A stretch of 64,000 nucleotides of DNA from contig CANJXC010000005.1 of the NCBI GenBank assembly GCA_947478845.1, forward strand, positions 16,246-80,245. Direction: 5' to 3'. A program made the position numbers and the translations under genes. The notes under the pieces are model-generated. The model made no database searches. It was given only the letters and a program-made list of their open reading frames with translations, and was not told where the DNA came from. Below are positions 27,192-37,059 of this stretch, piece after piece. Source of the stretch: Spirochaetales bacterium (GTDB lineage: Bacteria; Spirochaetota; Spirochaetia; JABEVK01). Each line of letters opens with the position of its first letter. Position 1 is the first letter of the stretch.

Positions 27192-28237
27192 CGGGGCTTC
27201 CTCAAGGCTTCGTCGATCAGCCGGTCGAGAAGAGTGGGGTAGGTCATTCCCGAGTGAAGTACCATGCGGGGGAACATTGAAATCGTGGTAAATCCGGGTA
27301 AAGTGTTGATTTCATTGAGGGAAATCGCTCCGGTTGAGCGGTCGATGAAAAAGTCAACCCGGGAAAAGCCCAAGCAGTCGAGGGCTCTGTAGGCGTTGAC
27401 GGCTAGCTCGAGGATGCGGCTGGAAACTTCGGGCGCCAACTGCGCCGGAACCTCCAAAGCGGCACCATGAGGGTCGAGGTATTTGGCTTCGTAGTCATAG
27501 AACTCGTGGTTTGGCACCACCTCCCCGGGACCAAAAGCCTCTGGCTGAGACACGCCCAAGACGGCCACTTCGATTTCACGGCCGTTGACGGCCTTTTCGA
27601 CCATGACCTTGGAATCCACGGCGAAGGCGGCGTCCATTGCCGGACCAAACTCGGCCCCATTTGTTACTTTTGCCACCCCCACCGAGGAACCCGAATTGGC
27701 TGGTTTGACAAAAAGGGGCAAGCCCAAGGTCGTGGAGCACCTTGCAAACAGTGCGGAGCAAGCCTCCGGGGAAGAATCCCTATCGCGGTGTGCCGTCAGC
27801 CAAGGCACCACAGGGAACCCTTGTTGCTGCCAAATCTGTTTGGCGAAGTCCTTATCCATGCCCAAAGCACTGCCGGCCACACCCGAGCCGGTGTAGCGAA
27901 CGGCCGCGCAGTCGAGGAGGCCTTGGAGCCGTCCGTCTTCCCCTTGCGTACCGTGGGTGACCAGAAAAGCAACATCGACAAGGAGAGTTTCACCCGCGAC
28001 GGCAAGCCCTACACCCGGGATCACACTAACCAACTGGCTCCCGTCGGCCTTGACAGCAGGCAGGGGAAGCAGCTCCTGCAGCTGCCGGTACCAACGGCCG
28101 TTGCGGTCGATACCGATAACCGTCACCTCGTATCGGGAACGATCTAGGTGGTTCAGCACCGAGGCAGCTGACAGGCACGAGACCTCGTGCTCGGCAGACA
28201 CACCGCCAAACAATAACGCGACCTGAACTTTGCTCAT
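27188..28237 (-). CDS. ddl: D-alanine--D-alanine ligase
   Basis: ATP-grasp ligase making D-Ala-D-Ala for peptidoglycan precursors. The 349-residue product starts MSKVQVALLFGGVSAEHEVS, the typical Ddl N-terminus, and keeps FLVTHGTQGEDGRLQG, FVKPANSGSSVGV, the metal-binding FFID...EINTLPGFT block, and SMFPRM. A longer frame adds 88 unlike residues, so I chose the ATG at 28237. A TACAAA hexamer ends 5 bases before it, a weaker candidate promoter. Overlap with sppA suggests a ddl-sppA operon. Confidence 0.93.
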   Translation of the reverse strand: MSKVQVALLFGGVSAEHEVSCLSAASVLNHLDRSRYEVTVIGIDRNGRWYRQLQELLPLPAVKADGSQLVSVIPGVGLAVAGETLLVDVAFLVTHGTQGEDGRLQGLLDCAAVRYTGSGVAGSALGMDKDFAKQIWQQQGFPVVPWLTAHRDRDSSPEACSALFARCSTTLGLPLFVKPANSGSSVGVAKVTNGAEFGPAMDAAFAVDSKVMVEKAVNGREIEVAVLGVSQPEAFGPGEVVPNHEFYDYEAKYLDPHGAALEVPAQLAPEVSSRILELAVNAYRALDCLGFSRVDFFIDRSTGAISLNEINTLPGFTTISMFPRMVLHSGMTYPTLLDRLIDEALRKPR

Positions 28238-28274
28238 AATCTTTTGTATCCCGGCCATTGGAAAAAGCGCAAGC

Positions 28275-28303
28275 TTGAACTCTTGAGGCCACCTGTCTAA
28301 ATT
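28275..28303 (+). promoter_or_regulatory. Promoter of the DUF5312-like gene, leaderless type
   Basis: TTGAAC (28275-28280), a 17-base spacer, and TAAATT (28298-28303). The hexamer ends 6 bases before the ATG. The GGAGG between them is only one base from the ATG, too close to act as a normal ribosome-binding site. Confidence 0.5.
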
Positions 28304-28309
28304 GGAGGG

Positions 28310-29866
28310 ATGACGGCATTTTTCGAGGCAATCACGGAGTTCTTGATAGGAATTCTCTCCGGGGACCCTGAGGCGGTTCGTTTGCGCAGCCAGCTTAAGG
28401 AGCTGGCAAAAACCGTGGGGGAGTCTAAGCCGACTGTGTACCAAAAGTCGCCGGAAACACTGTTGCCTGCCTTCGCCGCGAGCTGGTTCCAGCTTTACCA
28501 ACTGCTGGTGCCGTTGTCGGAGATGTTTTCCAAAACGATTGCAAGCCCCGACCGCCTAACGGCCGAGGCTGCCCTTCACGCTTTGATCGAGTCAAACTTG
28601 GAAGACAATGTAGCCCAAAGGCGATCTAGCTTGAGTTTTTCCTCGCTGACGGAGCGTTACGCGTCAGCTCGCAGCGTGGAGCAGGAAGCCCAACTTGTCG
28701 CCCACGAGTTTGCCAGCCTGATCACCGACGTGCAAAAACAAGACACTGAACGTTGGCAGCAGGACTTTGCCTCACTTTTCCGCCTGCGTTACCTGGCCTT
28801 GCATACTTGGGCGGCGTTATTTAGTCACTTTGGACACAATATTTCTTCCGGAGCCCGTGAAGTGTCTTTTCATGCTGTGGAGGCAAAACACGTAATTCCC
28901 GAGCTGATCGACCTGTACTTTCTCGTCGCGGAGTTTAACCTCCTCCCCGGGGTGGAACCCCTGTTGGGAGGACTGCTTGAAAAACTCAACCCCGCCCGAG
29001 CCACTGACAACAAGGAGAAGCTGAGTAAGATTCTCGCCCGCCTCAGCGAGTTACTTCGCGGTCCCTGTTCGGCTGCACTTCTCCTGAATCTGATACGGCT
29101 TATCCGAAAGGACCCCACCAACCAACTCGAAAATCTGGTGATCAAGGAACGCTTTATCGCCGATTACCTCGCTACACTGAACGAACGTTGTGGCAACGAT
29201 CAGGAGCGAGCGTTCCGGGAACGCAACGAATCGAGCAGAGAAAGAGATATACAGTTACTTTTTGAGGGCCGCGATTTGGAGCATTTGAGCCACTACAGTT
29301 CGTACACCAACGAAAGGTTGTCTGCGGTGGGCCTGAGCTCACTCACTTGGGTGAAGCCCTTGGAAGTGTTGCTGACCTTTGCCAAAACCGAGTTAAAGGG
29401 GAGTTATATCTCTGCCGTGAAGAAGGTTTTGATGGGCGGTATCTTCACCTCCAAGGACTGGCAAAGCCAGCTGAGCGACTCTATGTATGTGGTGGAAAAA
29501 ATCACTACCAATCTGGTGGAGTTTGACACCTCGCTAACCCGGGATGGCAAAGTTTCCTTGGTCCCGCTAGAAAAATACCTGAGCGGCCAGGTACCAGCGT
29601 CCACGTTGTCTCGCCAGATGGTCGACAACATCAATCGGGCAGCTTCCAACCTCCTCGAGGCCGAGTACAATGGTTTGTTCACCCTGTCCAAGAGAATTCA
29701 AGACCTCCTAAACGACCAGAAGTCGCCTCATCCAACCTACATCACCAACATACGCTCCATCGGCGGAGCCAATCAGCGCGAGTTTATTGAATTTCTGATT
29801 CAGGGCTACAACAAAAATATCCAGTTGTTGAAAACATTGTCGTATTATGTTGTGGCGAAGGAATAA
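28310..29866 (+). CDS. DUF5312-like protein
   Basis: A 518-residue cytoplasmic-looking, largely helical protein with no signal peptide and no catalytic motif that I recognise. Its length, the N-terminal FFEAITEFLIGILSGDPE and the helical repeats resemble the DUF5312 family, which I know mainly from spirochaetes; I could not verify this by search. It stands alone between divergent ddl and convergent carbonic anhydrase, with its own promoter-like sequence. No function can be inferred from neighbours. Confidence 0.6.
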   Translation: MTAFFEAITEFLIGILSGDPEAVRLRSQLKELAKTVGESKPTVYQKSPETLLPAFAASWFQLYQLLVPLSEMFSKTIASPDRLTAEAALHALIESNLEDNVAQRRSSLSFSSLTERYASARSVEQEAQLVAHEFASLITDVQKQDTERWQQDFASLFRLRYLALHTWAALFSHFGHNISSGAREVSFHAVEAKHVIPELIDLYFLVAEFNLLPGVEPLLGGLLEKLNPARATDNKEKLSKILARLSELLRGPCSAALLLNLIRLIRKDPTNQLENLVIKERFIADYLATLNERCGNDQERAFRERNESSRERDIQLLFEGRDLEHLSHYSSYTNERLSAVGLSSLTWVKPLEVLLTFAKTELKGSYISAVKKVLMGGIFTSKDWQSQLSDSMYVVEKITTNLVEFDTSLTRDGKVSLVPLEKYLSGQVPASTLSRQMVDNINRAASNLLEAEYNGLFTLSKRIQDLLNDQKSPHPTYITNIRSIGGANQREFIEFLIQGYNKNIQLLKTLSYYVVAKE

Positions 29867-29895
29867 AGGAAAAACCCGACCGGCTGGAAGTCTTT

Positions 29896-30555
29896 CTAGT
29901 ATTCCTGATAGTTGGATGGAACGACACCGTTGGCTTTCCAGTGTTGCAGCGGAAGTTCAAGATCCTTGATCAGGCCACTGCGGAGGTCGAGCACCCAGCC
30001 GTGCAGGCGAGGGTAATAGCCACCTTGAAGCCCAGCCTCGATCAGCCTTTCGATTTCGCTTATCTTGAACAGGTTTTGCACTTGGTCGACCACGTTGAGC
30101 TCAGTCAGTCGGTCAAGGCGGGCTTTTTCGTCGGGCAAGGAGTCCAGTTCCTCCCTGTGGATCCTCGAGAGGTCCTTGATGCGGCTGGTCCAGTTTTCTT
30201 TCAGGCCCCGCAGATTATTGTGGTAGGCTCCCGCGATTCCTCCGCATTCGTAATGTCCGCAAACGACAATGTGGCGGACCTGCAGAACTTCGATGGCATA
30301 CTCCACGGCCGATAGCAGGTTTATGTCGGTGAGAATCACCTGATTGGCGATGTTACGGTGGATAAACAGCTCCCCAGGTTCGGTCTGAGTTAGGGTATCG
30401 ATGGGAACACGGCTATCACTGCAACCAATGTAGAGAAAGGGCGGGGCCTGATACTCTGAAAGCATTTCAAAGTACTTGTGGTCCTTACGGGTTTTCTCCA
30501 CCGCCCAACGGGCATTGTTGCGGATCAACTCGTCGTAGGAATGGTAGTGTCGCAT
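29896..30555 (-). CDS. Beta-class carbonic anhydrase
   Basis: Reversibly hydrates CO2 to bicarbonate in the cytoplasm. The 219-residue protein has the zinc ligands C45, H101 and C104 (GCSDSR and CGHYECGG) and the D47-R49 dyad. Bicarbonate supply fits with the CO2-fixing PEP carboxykinase encoded 14 kb away. TAACTT ends 5 bases before the ATG, so the message may be leaderless; no -35 is evident. Length and motifs are typical for the bacterial Can type. Confidence 0.93.
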   Translation of the reverse strand: MRHYHSYDELIRNNARWAVEKTRKDHKYFEMLSEYQAPPFLYIGCSDSRVPIDTLTQTEPGELFIHRNIANQVILTDINLLSAVEYAIEVLQVRHIVVCGHYECGGIAGAYHNNLRGLKENWTSRIKDLSRIHREELDSLPDEKARLDRLTELNVVDQVQNLFKISEIERLIEAGLQGGYYPRLHGWVLDLRSGLIKDLELPLQHWKANGVVPSNYQEY

Positions 30556-30609
30556 GGCTCAAGTTAACCTCAAAAGCGTGGTGGGGAAAGAGGTTTGCAA
30601 TTGAGGAGC

Positions 30610-32520
30610 TCAGCGCAGGGAAAGCCCAAAGCCGTAGGGGAAAAGCGCGGTTTTGGAACCAGCAGCCGGCAGATCTTCGACGCTTCGCGGCCAAGTAACC
30701 GGTAGTTTCCCACGAAAGTCTTCTTGGCCGTACAGAACCTCGGCGATGGCAGCACCTTCGCTTCCAGGCAGCCACGCTACTACCAGGGCACCCCATTTGG
30801 ACAGTTCGTCCGTGACGACAAGCGGGCGTCCCGAGACCAACACAACCACCACAGGCACACCCGCATCGAGCGCCTGCGCAATGGCCTCTCGGTTTCCAGC
30901 AGACATGCGGCCGGGCGAGTCGAGGGTCATTTTACCCCCAAGCTGGATGTCGCCCTGCATTTCGGCATAAGGTGTTTCACCAACCGCGATGACCGCGACG
31001 CTGGCCTGAGCAAGGCGGGCCACATCGGTGATGATCTCCCCATCACCGGCCTTGGCCTGGGCCTGAAGCCCTTCTAGCAGGGTAGTTCCCGGGGTGAGCC
31101 GGGTCACCTTTTTGCCCACTTTGCGGTCGAAACCGCCCTGCCAGCTCAGCGTCCAACCGCCGCACTGGCGTCCTACGTTGTCGGCCATTGGGCCTGCGAC
31201 AAAAACCTTGGCTCCCGGTTTCAGGGGCAGAAGTTTCTTATCGTTTTTGAGCAAAACCAGAGATTCTTTCACCGCCCGGGCGGCTACAGCGCGGTTTACC
31301 GCGCTGCCAAGCTGGTCAGAGTACTGGTTAGTCGCCATTGGATGCTCAAAGAGGCCGGCATTGAACTTGACTGTGAGAATGCGCCGTACCGCGTCGTCGA
31401 TTCGCGCCTGCCCAATCGAACCGTTTTTCACACTGGCCAGCAGGATTTCGATCACCTTGCGCCAATTGGACTGTTCCATTGCCATATCGACCCCGGCATT
31501 AAAGGAATTGAGCACCTTGGCGGCGTAGTCGCCCTTCACCTCGGAGGTGAGACCCATGGCATCCCAGTCGCCAATCACGAAACCCCCGAAACCTAACCCC
31601 CCAGAGGCAACCGGAGCCTTGAGCCAATCGGTGAGCAGCGCCTTGTTCGCGTGCATGTGGACTCCCTGGTAGGAACTAAACGAGGCCATAATGGTTTGCA
31701 CGCCGGCACGGATGGCTTCCACATACCCCTGTCCATGAAGGGCCTTCAATTGTTCGAGAGGGATTTCCACGTTGCCCCGGTCGATGGTGGTGCTGCCCTC
31801 GCCGGTTTCGTACAACACCCCACCATCGCCAAGAAAATGCTTGGCTGTAGCCACAATGTGGGCCCCTGAGAGCCAGTCAACTGTACCCTGTGCACCTTGC
31901 AGGCCCTGAACGAGCCGAGCGGTGAGGAGGGTCTGCAGTTCGCGAGATTCTCCGTAACTCTCGTAGGTACGTCCCCAGCGGATGTCTTGAACCACGGCGA
32001 CACAGGGGGCGAAGGTCCAGTTGAGACCCGTGGCCGCCACCTCCAGTGCGGTCACACGGCCAATTTGTTCCATAAGCTCGGGGTCGCGAGCAGCGCCGAG
32101 GCCCAGGTTGTGGGGAAAAATGGTGGCTCCGTACACGTTGTTATGGCCGTGCACCGCGTCGATTCCATACAGAATCGGCACCCCCAGCCGGGTGTTCAAC
32201 GATTCTGTCTGCAGGCGATTGACCAATTCGATCCAGCCTGCCGGGGTGTTTGAGGCGGGTAGCGACCCTCCCCCGCTGAGAACCGAGCCGATTCCATAGG
32301 TTCTCACATCGCCCGGTTGAAGGGCCCCTCGTTCGGCCTGCACCATCTGCCCAGTTTTTTCTGCCAGAGTCATCTGTGCGAGCAGCAGGGTGACGCGCTC
32401 GGCCACTGGCTTGCTGGTATCAAGCCAAGGTTTTTCGAGGGCAGATAATGGCTCAAGGAAAAAGGGCATCAGAAAGGCGATAGCTAAGAGGCGAGAACAA
32501 CGATTCATTGAACCCAGCAT
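30610..32520 (-). CDS. Secreted GH3 beta-glucosidase
   Basis: Glycoside hydrolase family 3 exo-enzyme that releases sugar from the non-reducing end of beta-glucans or oligosaccharides. A signal peptide ends near residue 27 (LSA). The catalytic (beta/alpha)8 domain has KH at 227-228 and the likely nucleophile D318 in GDWD; most relatives have SDW here. The second alpha/beta domain follows (LVLLKND, VAGPMADN, GGWT) and includes the possible acid/base region PYAEMQGD. At 636 residues it lacks the extra fibronectin-like C-terminal domain of longer members. Two starts are possible, 32520 and 32508; either keeps the signal peptide. It sits alone between carbonic anhydrase and hydA. Confidence 0.92.
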   Translation of the reverse strand: MLGSMNRCSRLLAIAFLMPFFLEPLSALEKPWLDTSKPVAERVTLLLAQMTLAEKTGQMVQAERGALQPGDVRTYGIGSVLSGGGSLPASNTPAGWIELVNRLQTESLNTRLGVPILYGIDAVHGHNNVYGATIFPHNLGLGAARDPELMEQIGRVTALEVAATGLNWTFAPCVAVVQDIRWGRTYESYGESRELQTLLTARLVQGLQGAQGTVDWLSGAHIVATAKHFLGDGGVLYETGEGSTTIDRGNVEIPLEQLKALHGQGYVEAIRAGVQTIMASFSSYQGVHMHANKALLTDWLKAPVASGGLGFGGFVIGDWDAMGLTSEVKGDYAAKVLNSFNAGVDMAMEQSNWRKVIEILLASVKNGSIGQARIDDAVRRILTVKFNAGLFEHPMATNQYSDQLGSAVNRAVAARAVKESLVLLKNDKKLLPLKPGAKVFVAGPMADNVGRQCGGWTLSWQGGFDRKVGKKVTRLTPGTTLLEGLQAQAKAGDGEIITDVARLAQASVAVIAVGETPYAEMQGDIQLGGKMTLDSPGRMSAGNREAIAQALDAGVPVVVVLVSGRPLVVTDELSKWGALVVAWLPGSEGAAIAEVLYGQEDFRGKLPVTWPRSVEDLPAAGSKTALFPYGFGLSLR

Positions 32521-32568
32521 AAGCCCTAACCCGGCAGGTGGCTAGATACTTTCGTAACGCAACAAACA

Positions 32569-34338
32569 TCACCGCACATACAGCGGACGAGGCTGATAGT
32601 GCGTATGCAATAGTTGGTGGCTTTTCGCGCTCAAGGGCTGGCCCAAATAATCTCGGTAGAGCGCCTGCACCGAGGGGTTCTCGTGGCTGCAGCGCAGGGC
32701 GTTGCTGGCGTCGTCTTTGTACATTCCGGCGATTCGTTTGGCGCGCACTTCATCGGTGGATCCGTAAGGCTGACCGCCGCCTGAGATGCACCCGCCCCGG
32801 CAGGCCATAACCTCGATGAAATGGTAGGGAGGTTCTTCGCCGGCGTTCTCGGCCGCTTTCACCTGGTTCATCACATCGCGCACGTTGGCCATGCCGTGGG
32901 CCACAGCAAACCTCAGCTCAAGCTCCTTGCCCGGTGCACCTAGGCCATCGGTGGGAATCTTCACTTTGGCCACCTTGACCCCTTCCATGCCGCGTGCGGC
33001 CTCTATCTCAAACTTGCCTAGATTCTTGCCACTAACAAGGAAGTACGCGGTGCGGAGTGCCGCCTCCATGACGCCCCCGGTAGCGCCGAAGATAGTCCCC
33101 GCACCGGTGTAATCGCCTAGGGGGTTGTCGGCCAGCTCCTCTGGAAGGTTTTTGAAGTCGATGCCTGCCTGCTTGATCATGCGCGCCAGCTCGCGCGTGG
33201 TCAGCGAGCAGTCGACGTCAGGCATACCCGAGGAACTCATGTCATGGGACCGCTGGATTTCGTATTTCTTGGCAGTGCAGGGCATGATGGCCACCGAGAG
33301 GATATCCTTGGCTCCGAAACCTGACTTCTCAGCGTAGAAAGTCTTGATGAGCGAACCCATCATCATCATGGGGCTCTTGGCAGTGCTGAAGTGAGGAATC
33401 ATTTCGGCATAGTACTTCTCGAGGTAGTCCACCCAACTGGGGCAACAACTGGTGATCAGGGGCAGAGTGCCCCCAGTCGTGAGGCGCTGAAGGAACTCAC
33501 TAGCCTCTTCCATCACGGTGAGGTCGGCGCTCAGGTTGGTATCAAATACCTTGGCAAAACCCAGACGGCGAAGGGCAGCATAAATCTTTCCGGTGACGAT
33601 GGTTCCAGGCTCTAAGCCAAACTCTTCGCCCAGAGCGACGCGTACGGCGGGAGCAATCTGAACCACAACGTGCTTGTCGTTTTGGCGTAAGTAGTTCCAC
33701 ACCTTTCGGGTTTCATCCACTTCGGTGATGGCGCCTACCGGGCAATGGGCGGCACACTGGCCGCACTTGATGCAGGGACTTTCTGCCAGCGTAACGTCGC
33801 CAGCCGGAGCCATACGGGTCTGGTCACCACGGCCAAGGAACTCAAGAGCCCATACATCCTGCAAATCCTGGCACACAATAACGCAACGGCCGCAAGCAAT
33901 GCACTTGCTCGGGTGCAACTGAACCGACGGGTTTGAAAGGTCGCTAGCTAGCAACTTTACATCGGTGTCAAAAGGAACATCGCGGATTCCAAACTCGGCG
34001 CTGAGGGTCTGCAATTCACAGCAACCGTTTCGGGCGCAGGTGAGGCATTCGTTGGGATGGTTCGAGAGGATCATTTCCAGAACCGTGCGACGGGTCTCAA
34101 CAAGGTCGGGATCGTGGGTGAGGTAGTTCTGACCCTCCACCACGGTGGTTGTGCAGGCTCTCACCATCTTTGGAGAACCCTCAATTTTCACAACGCAAAT
34201 GCCGCAGGCGCCCCAAGCCTTCAGGTCGGGGTGGGCGCACAGACTTGGAATCTTGGTACCGGTCATGGTTCCGGCTTTCAGAACGCTGATCCCTTCGGGG
34301 ACGACGGAGGTCTTGCCGTTGAATTGGATGGTCACCAT
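32569..34338 (-). CDS. hydA: [FeFe] hydrogenase catalytic subunit HydA
   Basis: Catalytic subunit of a multimeric, probably electron-bifurcating hydrogenase coupling NADH and ferredoxin to H2. N-terminal [2Fe-2S] ligands C34, C45, C48, C62; a His-Cys3 [4Fe-4S] site H94, C98, C101, C107; two ferredoxin clusters C146-C156 and C189-C199. The H-cluster motifs are intact: TSCCPSW (C298, C299), MPCTAKKYE (C354) and EVMACRGGCISGGGQP (C513, C517). The 589-residue length fits the trimeric group. Start is the ATG with AAGGAG upstream. Last gene of the hyd operon. The maturases HydE, HydF and HydG are not in this window. Confidence 0.95.
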   Translation of the reverse strand: MVTIQFNGKTSVVPEGISVLKAGTMTGTKIPSLCAHPDLKAWGACGICVVKIEGSPKMVRACTTTVVEGQNYLTHDPDLVETRRTVLEMILSNHPNECLTCARNGCCELQTLSAEFGIRDVPFDTDVKLLASDLSNPSVQLHPSKCIACGRCVIVCQDLQDVWALEFLGRGDQTRMAPAGDVTLAESPCIKCGQCAAHCPVGAITEVDETRKVWNYLRQNDKHVVVQIAPAVRVALGEEFGLEPGTIVTGKIYAALRRLGFAKVFDTNLSADLTVMEEASEFLQRLTTGGTLPLITSCCPSWVDYLEKYYAEMIPHFSTAKSPMMMMGSLIKTFYAEKSGFGAKDILSVAIMPCTAKKYEIQRSHDMSSSGMPDVDCSLTTRELARMIKQAGIDFKNLPEELADNPLGDYTGAGTIFGATGGVMEAALRTAYFLVSGKNLGKFEIEAARGMEGVKVAKVKIPTDGLGAPGKELELRFAVAHGMANVRDVMNQVKAAENAGEEPPYHFIEVMACRGGCISGGGQPYGSTDEVRAKRIAGMYKDDASNALRCSHENPSVQALYRDYLGQPLSAKSHQLLHTHYQPRPLYVR

Positions 34339-34352
34339 TTTTGAGTTCTCCT

Positions 34353-36140
34353 TCAGCTGACCAAGATGGCTTCAAACTTGCATGCTTCGTAGCAGGCACC
34401 ACACTTGATGCATTTGGCGGGGTCGATGAAATGGGCGGACTTACGCTCGCCCGAAATACAGTTGACCGGACACTTGCGGGCACAAACTGTGCACCCGATG
34501 CACTTGCTGGCCAGTACGCTGTAGGTAATGAGGTCTTTACACTTGCCGGCGGGGCAATGCTGATGGTCGATATGTTCCAAGTATTCGTTTTCAAAGTACT
34601 TAAGGGTTGAAAGGATGGGATTGGGTGTGGTTCCGCCCAGCATACAGAGGCTGGCTCGCTGCATGGCGAAACCGATCTGACGCATCGTTTCGATGTCTGC
34701 ACGAGTGCCCTTGCCCTTGGTGATTTTGGTCAGGAGGTTGAGTAGCTTGCGGCCGCCGATGCGGCACGGGGCGCACTTGCCACAGCTCTCTTCCACACTG
34801 AAGTCGAGGTAAAACTTCACCACGTCAACGATGCAGTCGTCTTCGTCGAGCACGATCAGACCGCCGGAACCCATCATCGAACCGACCTTTGTCAGCGATT
34901 CATAGTCGATGGGAGTATCGAGGAACTGAGCAGGAAGGACTCCACCGGAAGGCCCGCCAGACTGCACGGCCTTGAAGGCTTTCCCCCCCCGGATTCCACC
35001 ACCGATGTCATAAACGATTTCGCGCAATGTGGTGCCCATGGGCACTTCGACCAAGCCGGAGTTGTTGATTTTGCCGGTAAGGGCAAACACCTTGGTGCCT
35101 TTGCTTGTCGGTGTGCCTATGCTGGCAAACCATGCCGAACCCTTGAGGAGAATAACCGGGATATTGGCCAGAGTTTCCACGTTGTTGATCGCGGTGGGTT
35201 TGCCCCACAGTCCGCTTTCGGAAGGGTAAGGAGGCTTGGGCTGGGGCATCCCGCGGTTGCCCTCAATCGACTGCATCAGGGCAGTTTCTTCGCCACACAC
35301 GAAAGCTCCAGCACCCAAGCGAATCTCGATGGCGAAATCGAACCCGGAACCTAGGATATCCTTACCCAAGAGGCCCATTTCGCGGCTCTGCTGCATGGCA
35401 ACTTCCAGGCGGTGGATGGCTAAAGGGTACTCGGCTCGGATGTAAATGAAGCCCTGGGAAGCACCCATGGCGTAGCCGGCGATGGTCATCGCCTCGAGCA
35501 CGCTGTGAGGGTCTCCTTCGAGCGTGGAACGGTCCATGTAGGCACCAGGGTCACCTTCGTCGGCGTTGCAGATCACGTAACGCTGATCAGAGACGGTTTT
35601 GCGGGTGTTTTCCCACTTCAGGCCTGTGGGAAACCCCGCTCCTCCGCGTCCTCTCAGGCCCGAAGCCTTCACTTCGGCTATCACCTCAGTGGGGGACATT
35701 TCGAAAAGAGCTTTCTCGAGACCGGCATAGCCATCGCGGCTGATGTACTCCTGCACATCTTCGGGGTCGATGATGCCGCAGTTGCGTAAAACAATACGGA
35801 CCTGTTTCTGATACAGCTGGCTGGCGTACTCACCCCAGCCTGAGTGGTGGCCATGCGTTTTGTGGAGTAAATGCTCAACAGGAAGTCCCTTCACAAGGTG
35901 CTCGGCCATGATTTGGTGGGCATCTTCGGGCTTCACCCCCACGTAGAAGCTCTCGTCGGGCAGAATTTTGACGATGGGGCCCTTTTCGCAGAAGCCGAAA
36001 CAGCCGGTTTTAACAACCTGGACTTGGTTGCCGACCCCCAGTTCCTCGGCAGCGGACTTCAGGTTCTTGTAGACGGCGTCGGAATGTCTCGATTCGCAGC
36101 CGGTTCCACCGCAAACGAGGCAAAATTGGTTGAGGGCCAT
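34353..36140 (-). CDS. hydB: Hydrogenase flavoprotein subunit HydB (NuoF-like)
   Basis: NADH-oxidising subunit of the hydrogenase. In order: a thioredoxin-like [2Fe-2S] domain (CLVCGGTGC...TGCFGFC, residues 9-50), the NuoF FMN/NADH domain (GRGGAGFPTGLKW near 165-177, ADEGDPGAYMDR), an SLBB domain, the iron-sulphur motif SCGKCAPCRIGG near 480, and a C-terminal pair of [4Fe-4S] clusters (CIGCTVCARKC and CIKCGACYEAC). 595 residues is standard for HydB of bifurcating hydrogenases. A clean Shine-Dalgarno (AAGGAG) precedes the ATG. The preceding [2Fe-2S] gene ends one base upstream. Confidence 0.95.
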   Translation of the reverse strand: MALNQFCLVCGGTGCESRHSDAVYKNLKSAAEELGVGNQVQVVKTGCFGFCEKGPIVKILPDESFYVGVKPEDAHQIMAEHLVKGLPVEHLLHKTHGHHSGWGEYASQLYQKQVRIVLRNCGIIDPEDVQEYISRDGYAGLEKALFEMSPTEVIAEVKASGLRGRGGAGFPTGLKWENTRKTVSDQRYVICNADEGDPGAYMDRSTLEGDPHSVLEAMTIAGYAMGASQGFIYIRAEYPLAIHRLEVAMQQSREMGLLGKDILGSGFDFAIEIRLGAGAFVCGEETALMQSIEGNRGMPQPKPPYPSESGLWGKPTAINNVETLANIPVILLKGSAWFASIGTPTSKGTKVFALTGKINNSGLVEVPMGTTLREIVYDIGGGIRGGKAFKAVQSGGPSGGVLPAQFLDTPIDYESLTKVGSMMGSGGLIVLDEDDCIVDVVKFYLDFSVEESCGKCAPCRIGGRKLLNLLTKITKGKGTRADIETMRQIGFAMQRASLCMLGGTTPNPILSTLKYFENEYLEHIDHQHCPAGKCKDLITYSVLASKCIGCTVCARKCPVNCISGERKSAHFIDPAKCIKCGACYEACKFEAILVS

Positions 36141-36141
36141 C

Positions 36142-36528
36142 TCAGGTCTCCTTCAGGATATCTCTTGAGGGCCTGTCGAAGACATGCCCATCCACCAGTT
36201 TCTTTTCCAGGATGTGGTTTTGAACAATACGACGCGCGGTTTTCGCGTCGACGTTTCCGTAAATGGTGTCCGGCATTCCTTCCATCTTCACCAGCGCTGT
36301 CGGTTCGCTGTGGCAAAAGCCCATGCAACCGGTGGGCTTGATCACCACGTTGTGCACAGCGCTGGTCTTCAATTCGTTGACAAATGCTTCGAGAGTTTCT
36401 TTGGCCCCGGCTGCGATGCCGCAGGTACCCATGCCCAAGGTGATCTCTATGGTATGGTCGCCACTGAAGCGGCGGGCCAACGCTGCTTTGAGGGCTTCAC
36501 GTAAGCCTCTCAGGTCTTGGAGGGTCAT
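36142..36528 (-). CDS. Thioredoxin-like [2Fe-2S] ferredoxin of the hyd operon
   Basis: A 128-residue protein with the thioredoxin-like ferredoxin fold seen at the HydB N-terminus. Likely cluster ligands are C36 (GTCGIA) and C68 and C72 (TGCMGFC); the usual first-pair spacing is longer, so the fourth ligand is unclear and one cysteine seems to be missing or replaced. It overlaps hydC by 4 bases (ATGA) and hydB starts one base downstream, so it is made with the complex. It may be an extra electron carrier or an assembly subunit; similar small genes accompany hyd operons in other anaerobes. Confidence 0.75.
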   Translation of the reverse strand: MTLQDLRGLREALKAALARRFSGDHTIEITLGMGTCGIAAGAKETLEAFVNELKTSAVHNVVIKPTGCMGFCHSEPTALVKMEGMPDTIYGNVDAKTARRIVQNHILEKKLVDGHVFDRPSRDILKET

Positions 36529-37028
36529 GGTTGTTCGCCCCCCGCCTTCAGCTTGCCCAGAATCTCAGGAAGTTTTTCGGGAACCAATTTGCCGAAAACC
36601 GTGCCGCACACCGCCACCGGGGCTAACCCGCAGCAACCCACGCAACGTACCGACTCGATGCTGAACTCGCCATCCTCGGTTACTTGGTTGACCCCGATGC
36701 CGAGCATGTTCTCAAGTTCCTGAAGCAGGTCTTCGCCGCCCTTGAGGTAGCAGGCCGTTCCCATGCAGACCTGAATGTTGTTCCGTCCGGGTTTGGTGAG
36801 CTTGAAATAGTGGTAGAAGGTTACAACGCCATAGATCTTGGCCAAGGGAAGGTTGATTTCCCTCGACAACTTGAGGATGGCGGCGCGAGGGAGATAGCCA
36901 AACTGCTGCTGAAGCTGATGCAGAATCATGATGAGGCTGCCCGGTTTGTCTTTCCAGTCCTTGATGAACTGTGTCAGATGGGGCGAGAACTCTGGCTCGG
37001 CAACCTTATCGAGAACGGATGCTGACAT
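36525..37028 (-). CDS. hydC: Hydrogenase subunit HydC (NuoE-like)
   Basis: Small subunit of the NADH-dependent hydrogenase, related to NuoE of complex I. The 167-residue protein has the N-terminal helical bundle and the [2Fe-2S] thioredoxin-like domain with ligands in CMGTAC and CVGCCGLAP. It is the first gene of a four-gene operon (hydC, [2Fe-2S] protein, hydB, hydA). The ATG has an excellent Shine-Dalgarno (AAGGAGG, 5 bases before the ATG), in contrast to many other starts in this window, and a strong promoter lies about 30 bases further up. Confidence 0.94.
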   Translation of the reverse strand: MSASVLDKVAEPEFSPHLTQFIKDWKDKPGSLIMILHQLQQQFGYLPRAAILKLSREINLPLAKIYGVVTFYHYFKLTKPGRNNIQVCMGTACYLKGGEDLLQELENMLGIGVNQVTEDGEFSIESVRCVGCCGLAPVAVCGTVFGKLVPEKLPEILGKLKAGGEQP

Positions 37029-37059
37029 GATGCCTCCTTGGTTATGCCCATTAACTCTA